NCBI RefSeq assembly: GCF_030270585.1
Contig: NZ_BSYI01000004.1
Span: 124,001-188,000, forward strand
Length of the DNA stretch: 64,000 nt
DNA from: Paralimibaculum aggregatum
GTDB taxonomy: Bacteria > Pseudomonadota > Alphaproteobacteria > Rhodobacterales > Rhodobacteraceae
Direction: 5' to 3'
Position numbers and translations under genes: made by a program
Notes under the pieces: generated by a model
Database searches by the model: none
Told to the model about the DNA's origin: nothing
The model's input: the letters and a program-made list of their open reading frames with translations, nothing else
In this document: positions 9,306-18,781 of the stretch, piece by piece
Position numbering within the stretch: position 1 is the stretch's first letter
How the letters are laid out: every line of letters begins with the position of its first letter

Positions 9306-10223
9306 TCAGCCCGCGGCGGCGAGCCGGGCCAGCTCCGCCCGCAGCCGCGGCACCGCGAAGTCGATGAAGCTGCGGGTCTTGCGCGGCAGCAGCCCCTGGC
9401 CGGCATGCAGCACCGAGACCGGCATCGGCTCGGGCTCGTAGGCCACCAGCACACGCTCGAGGCGCCCGGCCTCGAGATGCGCCGCCGCCTGGTAGGACAG
9501 CACCCGCGTGACGCCGACCCCGGCGAGCGCCGCATCGACCGCCGCCTCCGCGGTGTTGACCGAGAGCCGCGAGCGGATCGCCACCGCCGCCTCGCGCCCG
9601 CCGCCGAGGCCCGGAAACCGCCACTCGCCCGGCGCGCCGAGCACGTCGAAGGTGACGCAGGTGAGCCGCGCGAGATCGGCCGGAACCTGCGGCCGCCCGC
9701 GGGCCGCGAGATAGGCCGGGCTGGCGCAGGCGATGCGGCAGACCTCGCCCACCCGGGTCGCGCGCACCGCGCTGTCCGGCAGCCGCCCGATCCGCACCGC
9801 GACGTCGATATGCTCGTCGGTCAGGTGGCTGTTGCGGTCCGACAGCATCAGCCGGACGTCAATCTCCGGGAACTGCGCGAGGAAGGCGCCGATCACCGGC
9901 AGCACGTGCAGCCGGCCGAAGACCACCGGCGCCGCCACCAGCAGCTCGCCGCGGGGCGTGCTGTATTCGCCCGCCGCCATGCGCTCCGCCTCGCCGACCG
10001 CCTCGAGGATGCGGCGCGCCGCCTCGACATAGGCGGTGCCCGCCTCGGTGAGCGTCAGCCGCCGGGTCGAGCGGATCAGCAGCCGGCTGCCGAGATGCGC
10101 CTCGAGATCCGCCACCCGCCGGCTGACGGTGGCGAGCGGGATGCCGAGCCGGCGCCCCGCGGCCGAGAGGCTGCCGGCCTCCACCGCCGCCAGCAGGACT
10201 TCCATCGCGCCGAGCCGGTCCAT
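9306..10223 (-). CDS. LysR-family transcriptional regulator
   Basis: This 305-aa protein has an N-terminal winged HTH (MEVLLAAVEAGSLSAAGRRL, then IPLATVSRRVADLE) and a C-terminal LysR substrate-binding domain that includes the RIGRLPDSAV and GVGVTRVLSYQ segments seen in the CrgA/AaeR-type subgroup. ATG 10223 begins seven residues before the HTH. It is convergent with the flavoprotein gene (6 bp apart) and divergent from the AhpD-like gene at 10335, which is its most likely target. The inducer is not predictable. Confidence 0.93.
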   Translation of the reverse strand: MDRLGAMEVLLAAVEAGSLSAAGRRLGIPLATVSRRVADLEAHLGSRLLIRSTRRLTLTEAGTAYVEAARRILEAVGEAERMAAGEYSTPRGELLVAAPVVFGRLHVLPVIGAFLAQFPEIDVRLMLSDRNSHLTDEHIDVAVRIGRLPDSAVRATRVGEVCRIACASPAYLAARGRPQVPADLARLTCVTFDVLGAPGEWRFPGLGGGREAAVAIRSRLSVNTAEAAVDAALAGVGVTRVLSYQAAAHLEAGRLERVLVAYEPEPMPVSVLHAGQGLLPRKTRSFIDFAVPRLRAELARLAAAG

Positions 10224-10334
10224 TCCTGTCCTCCCGCTTTCCGGGAGGAAGCTTACCGATATCTCCGGCTTATTCCAGATGGCGGCAGGGCGTATTTCTT
10301 CTGCACCGACCAACCCAAACCGATGGAGACTGCA

Positions 10335-10877
10335 ATGCCCCGCCTCACCACCCCGACCCGCGACGACGCCCCCGCCGCCTCGCAGCCGCTGCTCGACGGC
10401 GTCTTCAAGGCCCTCGGCACGGTGCCGAACCTGTTCCGCGTCGCGGCGCTGAGCCCGAAGGCGCTGGAGGCGCTGCTCGGCCAGTCCGGCACCCTCTCGA
10501 AGACCCTCGACGTCAAGACCCGCGAGCGCATCGCCATCGGCGTCGCCGCCATCAACGGCTGCGACTACTGCGTCTCGGCCCACACCTATCTGGCGGTCAA
10601 CCTCGCCAAGATCTCGCCGGAGGAGGCCGCCCTCGCGCTTTCCGGCGGTGCCAGCGATCCGAAGGCCGCGGCGGCGGTGCGCTTCGCCCGCTCGGTCGCG
10701 GCGCGGCGCGGCCAGGTCTCCGATGCCGAGCTCGCCGCGGTGAAGGCCGCCGGCTTCTCCGAGGCCGAGATCGTGGAGATCGTGGCGCTGGTCGCCGAGA
10801 ACAGCTTCACCAACTACCTCAACAACGTGGCGCAGACCGAGATCGACTTCCCGGTGGTCCGCGCCGACGCGGCCTGA
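10335..10877 (+). CDS. Carboxymuconolactone decarboxylase/AhpD-like protein
   Basis: This is a 180-aa all-alpha protein of the CMD superfamily. It has the AhpD-type redox motif CDYCVSAH (CxxC followed by His) within the helix-rich core, preceded by [18 protein letters not shown]. Family members with this motif act as peroxidase or alkylhydroperoxidase-like redox proteins; others act on lactones. ATG 10335 has GGAG seven bases upstream; an in-frame ATG at 10323 is possible but lacks a clear site. The gene is divergent from the LysR regulator, a common arrangement for regulator and target. Confidence 0.88.
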   Translation: MPRLTTPTRDDAPAASQPLLDGVFKALGTVPNLFRVAALSPKALEALLGQSGTLSKTLDVKTRERIAIGVAAINGCDYCVSAHTYLAVNLAKISPEEAALALSGGASDPKAAAAVRFARSVAARRGQVSDAELAAVKAAGFSEAEIVEIVALVAENSFTNYLNNVAQTEIDFPVVRADAA

Positions 10878-10908
10878 GCCGCCGGGGCCGGCGCGTTCCC
10901 TCTCCGCG

Positions 10909-11003
10909 CCGGCCCCTCTCTGCACCGGCCCCTCTCTGCACCGGCCCCGTGCCGCCCTGTCCCACACCCAGACCAGCCCAGATCAGCCCAGTCCGGCCCA
11001 GCC
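10909..11003. repeat. Short direct repeats in the intergenic spacer
   Basis: The spacer between the AhpD-like and NTF2-like genes holds two exact copies plus half of a third of the 16-mer CCGGCCCCTCTCTGCA (10909-10948). A run of 10-bp units AGCCCAGNNC follows (about 10968-11003). These look like slippage repeats. Any regulatory role is unproven. Confidence 0.7.
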
Positions 11004-11022
11004 GAAGGAAGGAAACGCCCCC

Positions 11023-11511
11023 ATGGATGCCGTCGCCACCGAGACCGAAACCCGCCCGCCGCTGCCGCCCTTCACCGAGGAGGGCGCGGCCCTCAAGGTG
11101 CGCCTCGCCGAGGATGGCTGGAACAGCCGCAACCCGGCCCGCGTCGCGCTCGCCTATACCCCCGACAGCATTTGGCGGAACCGCCACGAGTTCCCCCGCG
11201 GGCGCGCCGAGATCGAGGCCTTCCTCACCCGCAAGTGGCAGCGCGAGCACGATTACCGGCTGATCAAGGGGCTCTGGGCGTTCCGCGGCAACCGCATCGC
11301 GGTGCGCTTCGCCTATGAGTGGCACGATGCCGGCGGCCAGTGGTTCCGCTCCTATGGCAACGAGAACTGGGAGTTCGCGGCGAACGGCCTGATGCGCCGG
11401 CGGCTCGCCAGCATCAACGATCTCGCGATCTCGGAAGGCGAGCGGCGGATGCACTGGACCCTCGGCCGCCGGCCGGACGACTACCCGGGGCTCGAGGAGC
11501 TCGGCCTCTGA
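11023..11511 (+). CDS. DUF1348/NTF2-like (SnoaL-fold) protein
   Basis: This 162-aa soluble protein matches the DUF1348 branch of the NTF2-like fold. It opens with a helix ([19 protein letters not shown]), followed by the typical [28 protein letters not shown] and [14 protein letters not shown] strands. The usual length of the family is about 150-160 aa. A purine-rich site GAAGGAAGGAAA precedes the ATG. Catalytic function is not known for this branch. It may be co-transcribed with the AhpD-like gene, but the 145-bp spacer makes that uncertain. Confidence 0.85.
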   Translation: MDAVATETETRPPLPPFTEEGAALKVRLAEDGWNSRNPARVALAYTPDSIWRNRHEFPRGRAEIEAFLTRKWQREHDYRLIKGLWAFRGNRIAVRFAYEWHDAGGQWFRSYGNENWEFAANGLMRRRLASINDLAISEGERRMHWTLGRRPDDYPGLEELGL

Positions 11512-11601
11512 GCCCTGCCGCCGCCGGCCATGCCCTGCCGCGCCGCCCCGGCGGCGCCGCGCCGCTTTCGCTCCCGCCCTGCCCCGCCCGACAGCCTCCG
11601 A

Positions 11602-11617
11602 ATAACTTCTGATTATA
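11602..11617. promoter_or_regulatory. Candidate LysR-type operator ATAAC-N4-GATTATA
   Basis: An interrupted palindrome with ATAA and TTAT half sites (T-N11-A form) lies 79 bp before the ATP-binding protein gene at 11696, in the only AT-rich stretch of the 184-bp gap (11596-11650). The same 12 fixed bases recur at 19653-19668 next to a LysR gene. This suggests it is a binding site of that regulator and part of the operon promoter region. Confidence 0.5.
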
Positions 11618-11695
11618 GGCTTGGGGCAATCTTTTATTTCAATCATTCGCCCCCATGCCCGACCCTCTGGCGCAGACGCAGAACCGTGAGGGGCA

Positions 11696-12787
11696 ATGTC
11701 CGAGATGCCGATCCAGCCGCTGCTGCATGTGCGCGAGGCCACCAAGCGATACGGGGAGGTGCGCGCGCTCGACGGCGTCTCGCTCGAGATCGGCGACGGG
11801 GAGTTCCTGACCCTGCTCGGCCCCTCCGGCTCGGGCAAGACGACGCTGCTCACCGCGATCGCCGGCTTCACCGAGCTCGATGCCGGCAGCCTCACCCTCG
11901 GCGGCACCGAGATCACCCAGATGCCGCCGGACAAGCGCGACTTCGGCATGGTGTTCCAGGGCTATGCGCTGTTTCCCACCATGACGGTGGCGAAGAACAT
12001 CGCCTTCCCGCTGAAGATCCGCAAATGGAGCCGCGCCGATATCGACCGGCGCGTGAAGGAATGCCTCGCGCTGGTGCAGATGGAGGACTATGCCGAGCGC
12101 ATGCCCTCGCAGCTTTCGGGCGGACAGCAGCAGCGCGTGGCACTGGCGCGGGCGCTCTCGTTCCACCCGAAGGTGCTGCTGCTCGACGAGCCGCTCTCGG
12201 CGCTCGACAAGAAGCTGCGGGCCGATCTGCAATGGGAGCTGAAGGACCTGCACCGCAAGATCGGCGTCACCTTCATCTACGTGACCCATGACCAGGAGGA
12301 GGCGCTGTCGATGTCCGACCGCATCGTGATCCTGGAATCGGGCAGGATCCAGCAGATCGGCGAGCCGGACGAGCTCTATGCCCATCCGCGGACCAGCTTC
12401 GTCGCCGACTTCCTCGGCAAGAGCAACTTCTTCGAGGTGACGGTGCGGGGCGCCGGCGCGGGACAGGTCACCTGCACCGCCGGCGAGGTGGAGATGCAGG
12501 TGCAGCAGCGCAACGGCGCCGCGGCGCCGGCCGCGGGACGCACGGCGCGGGTGGCGCTGCGGCCCGAGCGGGTGCGCCTCGGCCCCTGCGGCAGCGAGCG
12601 CTTCTCCGGCACCATCCGCCAGCACAGCTATCTCGGCGAGCGCAGCCAGGTGATCGTGGAGAACGAGGCGCTCGGCCGCGTCCTGGTCTCCTGCCCGACC
12701 TGGAAATCGCAGGTCGAGCTGCGCCAGGGCCAGCCGATCTCGTTCGGCTGGGACGACGACGCGCCGATCCTGCTCGACGACGCCTGA
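11696..12787 (+). CDS. Polyamine-type ABC transporter ATP-binding protein (PotA-like), importer 1
   Basis: This is a 363-aa ATPase with Walker A GPSGSGKTT, Q-loop VFQGYALFPTMTV, signature LSGGQQQRVALARAL, Walker B LLLDEPLSALDKKLR and switch YVTHDQEEALSMSDRI. A C-terminal TOBE domain (about residues 285-360) is the MOI/CUT2-type extension of spermidine/putrescine-class importers. GAGGGGC just upstream of ATG 11696 is the ribosome binding site. It is the first gene of a seven-gene operon: ATPase, binding protein, two permeases, amidohydrolase, DUF1028 and DMT transporter. The substrate is likely an amine or amide related to the amidohydrolase substrate, not necessarily a polyamine. Confidence 0.93.
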   Translation: MSEMPIQPLLHVREATKRYGEVRALDGVSLEIGDGEFLTLLGPSGSGKTTLLTAIAGFTELDAGSLTLGGTEITQMPPDKRDFGMVFQGYALFPTMTVAKNIAFPLKIRKWSRADIDRRVKECLALVQMEDYAERMPSQLSGGQQQRVALARALSFHPKVLLLDEPLSALDKKLRADLQWELKDLHRKIGVTFIYVTHDQEEALSMSDRIVILESGRIQQIGEPDELYAHPRTSFVADFLGKSNFFEVTVRGAGAGQVTCTAGEVEMQVQQRNGAAAPAAGRTARVALRPERVRLGPCGSERFSGTIRQHSYLGERSQVIVENEALGRVLVSCPTWKSQVELRQGQPISFGWDDDAPILLDDA

Positions 12788-12837
12788 CCACACCCGAAGA
12801 CCCGAACCGGCCGGCAATCAACAGGGAGACAGCAACC

Positions 12838-13998
12838 ATGACCGACAGAAGCAGGTTCACCGGGCCGATGCCCGCGACCGACGACGACGAGTTTCGCCGC
12901 GACCTCGGCGAGATCGCGCTGGAGAAGTTCCGCAGCGGCCGCATCGACCGGCGCGGCTTCCTCACCGCGCTGGCGGCGATCGGCGTCGCCCCGGCGCTCG
13001 GCAACAAGGCCTTCGCCGCGGCCAGCGAGATCATCGTGTGCAACTGGGGCGGCGCCGCGATCGACGCGGTGATGGCCGCCTGGGGCACCGCCTTCGAGGC
13101 CGAGAGCGGCATTCCCGTTGTGGTCGACGGCTCCGGCCCCTCGGCCGGCAAGATCCGCGCCCAGGTCGAGGCCGGCGCGGTGGTCTGGGATGTCTGCGAC
13201 AGCGGCGCCGGCTCCTCGCTGATCCTGCGCGACCAGGGCGTGACGCAGGAGATCGACTATTCCATCGTCGACAAGAGCAAGGTGCTCGAGGGCTTCGCCT
13301 TCAGCCACGGCGTGACCAACTACTACTACAGCTACGTGATGGCCTGGAACCCGATGCTGACCGGCGGCAAGGCGCCGGCCGACTGGGCGGAGTTCTTCGA
13401 CACCGAGAAGTTCCCCGGCAAGCGCACCTTCCGCAAGAGCGTGCGCGGCATGCTGGAGCCCGCGGCGATGGCGATGGGGATCGCGCCGGAGGAGGTCTAT
13501 GCCTTCCTCGGCACCGAGGAGGGGCTGGCGGCGGCGATCGAGAAGTTCCGCTCGATCCGCGACCACGTGATCGTCTGGAGCTCGGGCTCCGCGAGCCAGC
13601 AGCTCTTCCTGCAGGAGGAGGTCTCGATGGGCTGCATCTGGAACACCCGCGGCCAGCTCCTGCTCAACGAGATGCCGGCGGGCAGCTTCGACATGAAGTT
13701 CAACGCGACCCTCGCCCCCGGCGTCTGGGTGGTGCCGAAGAACAACCCGGCCGGCAGCGAGGCGGCGATGAAGTTCATCCGCTTCAGCCAGGAGCCGGCG
13801 GGCCAGGTGGTGCTGCTCGAGATGATGGGCAACGGCCCGGCCAACCCGGAGGCGTCCTCGGCGGTGCCGGAGGGTCTCAGGCCCTACAACCCCTCGAGCC
13901 CGGAGAACCGCGCCACCCAGATCACCTACAGCTGGGACTGGTACGGCGCCAACCAGATCCGCGCCGAAGAGCTCTATGTCGACGCGCTGATCAACTGA
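12838..13998 (+). CDS. TAT-exported ABC substrate-binding protein (PotD-like), importer 1
   Basis: This 386-aa extracellular solute-binding protein has an unusually long N-region and then a twin-arginine motif DRRGFLTAL (Arg38-Arg39) and a hydrophobic segment ending KAFAAAS. The mature part starts EIIVCNWGG, a PotD/family-1 type fold. It contains WDVCDSGAG, NYYYSYVMAWN and the C-terminal MGNGPANPEA segment seen in this class. Export in folded form is therefore predicted. It is clearly paralogous to the binding protein at 27631 (shared WDVCD, GKI, FFDTE and NTR blocks). Its nearest partners are the permeases immediately downstream. Confidence 0.92.
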   Translation: MTDRSRFTGPMPATDDDEFRRDLGEIALEKFRSGRIDRRGFLTALAAIGVAPALGNKAFAAASEIIVCNWGGAAIDAVMAAWGTAFEAESGIPVVVDGSGPSAGKIRAQVEAGAVVWDVCDSGAGSSLILRDQGVTQEIDYSIVDKSKVLEGFAFSHGVTNYYYSYVMAWNPMLTGGKAPADWAEFFDTEKFPGKRTFRKSVRGMLEPAAMAMGIAPEEVYAFLGTEEGLAAAIEKFRSIRDHVIVWSSGSASQQLFLQEEVSMGCIWNTRGQLLLNEMPAGSFDMKFNATLAPGVWVVPKNNPAGSEAAMKFIRFSQEPAGQVVLLEMMGNGPANPEASSAVPEGLRPYNPSSPENRATQITYSWDWYGANQIRAEELYVDALIN

Positions 13999-14008
13999 GC
14001 GGCAGGCC

Positions 14009-14893
14009 ATGACCACCACCACGATCGATCCGCCCGCGGCCGCGGCCGCCCGCCGCGGCCTCTCCGACAGGGGCTGGTACTGGCTGTTCGTCGCCCCGGC
14101 GCTGATCGCCATGGTGGTGTTCTACATCTGGCCCCTGGTGCAGATCTTCGGCATCAGCTTCACCGAGCCCGAATTCGGGCTCGGCAACTATGCGGCGCTG
14201 GTCGAGAGCCGGCCGATCCAGACCAGCCTGGTGATCACCTTCCGGGTGGCGGCGGTGACCACGCTGCTCTGCCTCGTGCTCGGCTACATGGTCTCCTATG
14301 CGATCTACAACGCCCAGCACCGCATGGTCGGGGTGATGCTCGCGCTGGTGCTGCTGCCGTTCTGGATCTCGGTGCTGATCCGCAGCTTCGCCTGGATCGT
14401 GCTGCTCGGGCGCAGCGGCGTGGTCAACGACAGCCTGATCGCGCTCGGCCTGATCGAGAAGCCGATCGCCATGATGCACAACGAGTTCGGCGTGGTGCTG
14501 GCGATGGTGCACGTGATGCTGCCCTTCGCGGTGCTGCCGATGATGGCCAACATGAAGGGCATCAACCGGGCCTATGTCGATGCCGCCCGCGGGCTCGGGG
14601 CCTCGGAGTTCGGCGCGTTCTGGCATGTCTACCTGCCGCAGACCAAGCCGGGCATCCTGTCGGCTGCGCTGCTGGTCTTCGTGCTCAGCCTCGGCTTCTA
14701 CATCACGCCGGCGCTGCTCGGCGGCGGGCGGGTGCTGATGATCTCCGAATACATCACCTACCAGATCCAGGAGCTGCTGCGCTGGGGGGTCGGCTCGATG
14801 CTCTCGGTGACGCTGCTGGTGATGACGGCGGTGGTGATCCTTGCGGCGGCGCGGTTCGTGAACCTGCGCAAGGCCCTCCTGGAACGCGGTTGA
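14009..14893 (+). CDS. ABC permease (PotB-like), importer 1
   Basis: This 294-aa protein has six predicted membrane segments. The first is LFVAPALIAMVVFYIWPLV, and the EAA loop YVDAARGLGASEFGAFWHVY contacts the ATPase. This is the PotB/CysU-type organisation. It starts 10 bp after the binding protein stop and pairs with the downstream PotC-like permease to form the transmembrane heterodimer. Confidence 0.92.
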   Translation: MTTTTIDPPAAAAARRGLSDRGWYWLFVAPALIAMVVFYIWPLVQIFGISFTEPEFGLGNYAALVESRPIQTSLVITFRVAAVTTLLCLVLGYMVSYAIYNAQHRMVGVMLALVLLPFWISVLIRSFAWIVLLGRSGVVNDSLIALGLIEKPIAMMHNEFGVVLAMVHVMLPFAVLPMMANMKGINRAYVDAARGLGASEFGAFWHVYLPQTKPGILSAALLVFVLSLGFYITPALLGGGRVLMISEYITYQIQELLRWGVGSMLSVTLLVMTAVVILAAARFVNLRKALLERG

Positions 14894-14906
14894 GCGAGGC
14901 CACGCG

Positions 14907-15683
14907 ATGAAACGACCCTCCTTCTTCCGCATCTTCATGAACACCGGGGCCTGGCTGGTGCTGGCCTTCCTGATCCTGCCGATGCTGGTGGTGATCCCGG
15001 TCTCGCTGACCGACACGAGCTATCTCGCGATGCCGAAGGAGGCGCTCTCGCTGCGGCACTACGAGAACTACTTCTCCGATGCGCGCTGGCTCGATGCCAC
15101 CTGGCAGAGCTTCTATATCGGCGTGCTGACGGCGCTCTCGGCGACGGTGCTCGGCACGGTGTTCTCGATCGGCTGCTGGTTCCTGTCGAGCCGGGCCTCG
15201 ACCATCGCGCGCTGGGTGCTGATCACGCCGATCCTGGTGCCGCCGGTGGTGCAGTCGCTCGGCTTCTACCGCTTCTGGGTGCAGCTCGGGCTGATCGACA
15301 CCGTGACCGGCGTGGTGCTGGCGCATACCCTGCTGGCGCTGCCCTATGTCTCGATCTCGGTCTTCGCGGCGCTCGCCAATCTCGACCGCAAGATCCCGCA
15401 GGCGGCGCGCAGCCTCGGCGCCTCGGTGCCGCAGACGGTCTGGGCCGTGGTGGTGCCGGCGGCGCGGCCGGGCATCCTCACCGGCGCGGTCTTCGCCTTC
15501 ATCGTCTCCTTCGACGAGATCGTCGGCGTGCTCTTCATCACCGTGCGCAAGGTGCAGACCCTGCCGAAGATGATCTGGCAGGGCATCCAGGACAACATCG
15601 ACCCGACCATCGCCGCGGTGGCGACGCTGCTGGTGCTGGCGACGCTGGTGCTGATGCTTGCCGGCAGCCTGAGAAAGACCTGA
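14907..15683 (+). CDS. ABC permease (PotC-like), importer 1
   Basis: This 258-aa protein has about six membrane segments (first WLVLAFLILPMLVVIPVSL). The EAA loop is KIPQAARSLGASVPQTVW, followed by the VPAARPGILTGAVFAF and SFDEIVG segments typical of PotC. It forms the second half of the channel of importer 1 and ends 3 bp before the amidohydrolase start, so the two are probably coupled in translation. Confidence 0.92.
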   Translation: MKRPSFFRIFMNTGAWLVLAFLILPMLVVIPVSLTDTSYLAMPKEALSLRHYENYFSDARWLDATWQSFYIGVLTALSATVLGTVFSIGCWFLSSRASTIARWVLITPILVPPVVQSLGFYRFWVQLGLIDTVTGVVLAHTLLALPYVSISVFAALANLDRKIPQAARSLGASVPQTVWAVVVPAARPGILTGAVFAFIVSFDEIVGVLFITVRKVQTLPKMIWQGIQDNIDPTIAAVATLLVLATLVLMLAGSLRKT

Positions 15684-15686
15684 GCC

Positions 15687-17072
15687 ATGCCCCTGCCCCG
15701 CCTCCTCCTCGAGAACGCCCGGTTCCTCGAGCACGGGCCCGACGGGCTCGCCGTGCTGCGCCTCGGCGCCATCGCCGTCGAGGGCGAGCGCATCGCCGCG
15801 ATCCTGCCCGAGCCGGCGCCGGCGGGGTTCGACGATTTCGAGCGGATCGACTGCACCGGCCGCGCCGTCTCGCCGGGCCTCATCAACGCCCATACCCACA
15901 CGGTGCTGCTGACGCTGCGCGGCACGGTGGAGGATATCGAGGGCAACCTCGTCTACCAGTACATGGTGCCGGCGAGCTACCTGCTGGAGCCGCACGAGCG
16001 CGCCGCCATCGCCCGGCTCGGCTGTGTCGAGGCGATCCGCAGCGGCAGCACCACCCTCGTCGATCCGCTGCGCCTGGTCGACGACTATGCCGAGGCGATG
16101 GCCGACAGCGGGCTGCGGCTCTGGCTCTGCGAGAGCGCCGCCGATGCGCTGACCCGCGAGGTCGGCGAGGGCGGCGCCGGGCGCTACCGCTACGACCGCG
16201 CCTGGGGCCAGACCTTCCTCGACCGCAGCCGCGCGCTGATCGGGCGCTGGCACGGCGCCCGCGAGGGCCGCGTCGAGGTGCTGGTGGCCGCCCACGGGCC
16301 GGACAACTGCTCGCCCTGGATGCTGGCGGAGCTGAAGAAGCTCGCCGCCGAGACCGGGCTGCGCCGCACCATCCACCTCTCGCAGGTGGTCAGCGAGGTC
16401 GAGCAGGTGCGCGCCGCGCATGGCCAGACCTCCACCGAATATCTCCGCGACAACGACTGGCTGGGCGACGACCTGCTGGCGGTGCACTGGACCTTCTGTA
16501 CCGAGGACGACGTCAGGATCCTCGCCGAGCACGGCGTGCATCTCGCGCATTGCCCGGCCAGCATGTCGGCCAAGGGGCCGCACCGGCTGCCGATGCGCGC
16601 GATCCTGGAGAACGGCGTCAACATCGCCCTCGGCACCGACAACATGACCGAGGACATGTTCCACGCGATGAAGCTCGGCCTCGTGGTGCATCGCGGCGCC
16701 TATGGCCGCAGCACCGTGCCGAGCCCGCAGCAGGTCTTCAACTGCGCCACCACCAACGCGGCCCGCGCCCTCGGGCGCGACGACATCGGCCGCATCGCGG
16801 TCGGCGCCAAGGCGGATCTGACACTGTTCGACCTCGGCGCGCCGGCGCTGGTGCCGCGGATCTCGCTGGTCTCCAACCTGGTGCATTACGGCCATCCGGG
16901 CGTGGTGACCGACGTGATGGTGGGCGGGCGGTTCCTGATGCGCGCGGGCCGGCTCACCACCATCGACGAGGCCGCCGCGATCGCCGAGGCGCAGGCCGCG
17001 ACGGACGCGATGTGGGCGCGTTTTGCCGAGCAGGAGACGACGGTGCCGCTGCCGCTGCGCGACGCGGTGTGA
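15687..17072 (+). CDS. Amidohydrolase superfamily deaminase/hydrolase (TRZ/ATZ, cytosine-deaminase-like)
   Basis: This 461-aa cytoplasmic metal hydrolase has an HxH motif in INAHTHT (His69, His71), a later histidine in TIHLSQ, the metal or catalytic histidine in AVHWTF and the catalytic aspartate in LGTDNM. These are the signatures of the mononuclear-metal deaminase/chlorohydrolase branch, which also holds guanine, cytosine and 8-oxoguanine deaminases and creatinine deaminase-like enzymes. Its operon position directly behind an importer implies it acts on the imported compound. Whether the reaction is deamination or amide hydrolysis cannot be decided from sequence. Confidence 0.87.
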   Translation: MPLPRLLLENARFLEHGPDGLAVLRLGAIAVEGERIAAILPEPAPAGFDDFERIDCTGRAVSPGLINAHTHTVLLTLRGTVEDIEGNLVYQYMVPASYLLEPHERAAIARLGCVEAIRSGSTTLVDPLRLVDDYAEAMADSGLRLWLCESAADALTREVGEGGAGRYRYDRAWGQTFLDRSRALIGRWHGAREGRVEVLVAAHGPDNCSPWMLAELKKLAAETGLRRTIHLSQVVSEVEQVRAAHGQTSTEYLRDNDWLGDDLLAVHWTFCTEDDVRILAEHGVHLAHCPASMSAKGPHRLPMRAILENGVNIALGTDNMTEDMFHAMKLGLVVHRGAYGRSTVPSPQQVFNCATTNAARALGRDDIGRIAVGAKADLTLFDLGAPALVPRISLVSNLVHYGHPGVVTDVMVGGRFLMRAGRLTTIDEAAAIAEAQAATDAMWARFAEQETTVPLPLRDAV

Positions 17073-17094
17073 CGGTGCCGCGGAAGGGAGAGAC

Positions 17095-17853
17095 ATGACC
17101 TATTCGATTATCGGACATTGCCGCGAGACCGGGGCCTTCGGCGCCGCCATCGCCACCTCCAACCTCGCGGTCGGCGGGCGCTGCGTGCGGCTCGCCCATG
17201 GCCAGGGCGCCTTTCTCAGCCAGCACCGCACCGATCCGCGGCTCGGCGATCTCGGCATCGCCGAGCTGGTGCGCGGCGAGAGCGCCTCGGATGCGGTGGC
17301 CGCGGTGGCCGCCGGCACGCCGGACATCGAGTGGCGCCAGCTCGCGGCGCTGGATGCGCGCGGCGGCACCGGCGCCTATCACGGGCGGCGGATCTTCTCG
17401 ATCTATGCCCATGCGGTGGCGCCGGGGGCGATCGCGCTCGGCAACATCCTGGCCAATCCCGCCGTCACCAGCGCCATGGCCGAGGCCTTTGCCGAGGCCC
17501 GGTCGGGCGATCTGGCGGAGCGGCTGATGCTGGCGCTCGAGGCGGGGCGCGATGCCGGCGGCGAGATCGGCGGGCCGGTGCGGTCCTCGGCGCTGCGCGT
17601 GACCGGCGAGCACGGCATCGACCGCTGCGACCTGCGCATCGACATCGCCGATGAGGCGGTGGCGGCGCTGCGCGCGCTCAAGACCGCCTATGGCGACCAG
17701 GAGGAGCTACTGCGCGACGTCGCGCTCCGCCCCGACGCGGTGCCGGTCAACCGCGCCAATTTCGAGCGCTCGGTGGCCCGGATCGCCGAGCTCGGCCTGG
17801 CCGAGCGCTTCCCCACCACACAGCGGGCGCAGAGCTGGACCCTTGCCGACTGA
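17095..17853 (+). CDS. DUF1028 family protein (predicted Ntn-hydrolase fold), copy 1
   Basis: This 252-aa protein has the DUF1028 N-terminus: TYSIIGHCRETGAFG, then IATSNLAVGGRC and the segment FLSQHRTDPRLGDLG. Members are usually 210-300 aa and are predicted Ntn hydrolases of unknown reaction. ATG 17095 has GGGAG upstream; an in-frame ATG 72 bases earlier lies inside the amidohydrolase gene. A paralogue sits at 20714 in the neighbouring hydantoin operon, with the same SQxRTDPRL block. A link to hydrolysis of amide or carbamoyl compounds is an inference from context. Confidence 0.85.
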   Translation: MTYSIIGHCRETGAFGAAIATSNLAVGGRCVRLAHGQGAFLSQHRTDPRLGDLGIAELVRGESASDAVAAVAAGTPDIEWRQLAALDARGGTGAYHGRRIFSIYAHAVAPGAIALGNILANPAVTSAMAEAFAEARSGDLAERLMLALEAGRDAGGEIGGPVRSSALRVTGEHGIDRCDLRIDIADEAVAALRALKTAYGDQEELLRDVALRPDAVPVNRANFERSVARIAELGLAERFPTTQRAQSWTLAD

Positions 17854-18781
17854 CGCGGCGCGGGCCGTCGCCGGGGAGCCGCCGGTCGCCCGCTACGCCC
17901 TGATGCTGACCGCCGCGCAGATGATCTTCTGCGCGCAGGACGGGGTGGTGAAGATCGTCGCCGGCAATCTCGGCGTCGGGCAGTATGCCACCATCCGCTC
18001 GGGCTTCGTGCTGTTCTTCATCGCCCTGGCGGCGCTGGCGGTGCGGGCGCTGCGCCGGCCGGTGAAGCGCACCGGGCCGGTGGTGGCGCGGAGCCTCTTC
18101 CAGGTCGCCTCGATCCTGCTCTACTTCACCTCGATCACCCAGCTGCCGCTCGCGGTGGCGGGGGTGGGCTTCTACACCTTCCCGATCTTCACCACGCTGA
18201 TCAGCGCCGCGGTGATGCGCACCCCGGTCAGCCGCGCGACCTGGGCCGCGACCTTCACGGGCTTTGCCGGCGCCGCGCTGATCATCGGGCCGGGGCTCGC
18301 CGAGCTCGACGTGCTGGTGCTGCTGCCGCTGCTGGCCGCGACCTGCTACGCCGTCTCGGTGGTCATCACGCATTACGGCTGCGGGCAGGAGGACACGCTG
18401 GCGCTGGTGCGGGTGCAGAACCTCTGCTTCCTCGCGGTCGGGCTGGCCGGGCTCGGGCTCGGCGCCGCCGGCATGCTGCCCGGCGGCTGGAGCTGGTCGC
18501 CGGTGACGGGCGGCACCTGGGCCGCGCTGGCGGCGATCTCGGCGCTCAACCTGCTGATGGCCTTCGTGCTGCTCTATGTCTACCAGCGCGCGGCGCCGCC
18601 CCGGCTCGCGCCCTTCAGCTACACCTATCTGGTGTTCGCCGCGGCGATGGACTGGATCGTCTGGGCCAATCCGCCGACGCTGCAGACCCTGGCCGGCGGG
18701 GCGCTCACCGCGCTCGGCGGGATCATGGTGCTGCGCGCCGGGCGCACCCCGCGCCAGCGCTTCAACCAGCCGCTCCGGTGA
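17843..18781 (+). CDS. DMT-superfamily transporter (EamA domains)
   Basis: This protein of about 312 aa has ten predicted membrane helices in two EamA halves (one segment contains VGFYTFPIFTTLISAAVM). Members export metabolites such as amino acids. The start is uncertain: TTG at 17843 overlaps the end of the DUF1028 gene by 11 bases and gives a short soluble N-terminus, while ATG at 17903 would start inside the first helix. The 3' end overlaps the convergent LysR gene by 20 bases. As last gene of the importer 1 operon it may export a breakdown product. Confidence 0.85.
   Translation: MPTDAARAVAGEPPVARYALMLTAAQMIFCAQDGVVKIVAGNLGVGQYATIRSGFVLFFIALAALAVRALRRPVKRTGPVVARSLFQVASILLYFTSITQLPLAVAGVGFYTFPIFTTLISAAVMRTPVSRATWAATFTGFAGAALIIGPGLAELDVLVLLPLLAATCYAVSVVITHYGCGQEDTLALVRVQNLCFLAVGLAGLGLGAAGMLPGGWSWSPVTGGTWAALAAISALNLLMAFVLLYVYQRAAPPRLAPFSYTYLVFAAAMDWIVWANPPTLQTLAGGALTALGGIMVLRAGRTPRQRFNQPLR

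Noticed and set aside
10909-11003. Small RNA or riboswitch between the AhpD-like and NTF2-like genes
   Set aside because: The sequence is simple direct repeats with no conserved fold that I can recognise.
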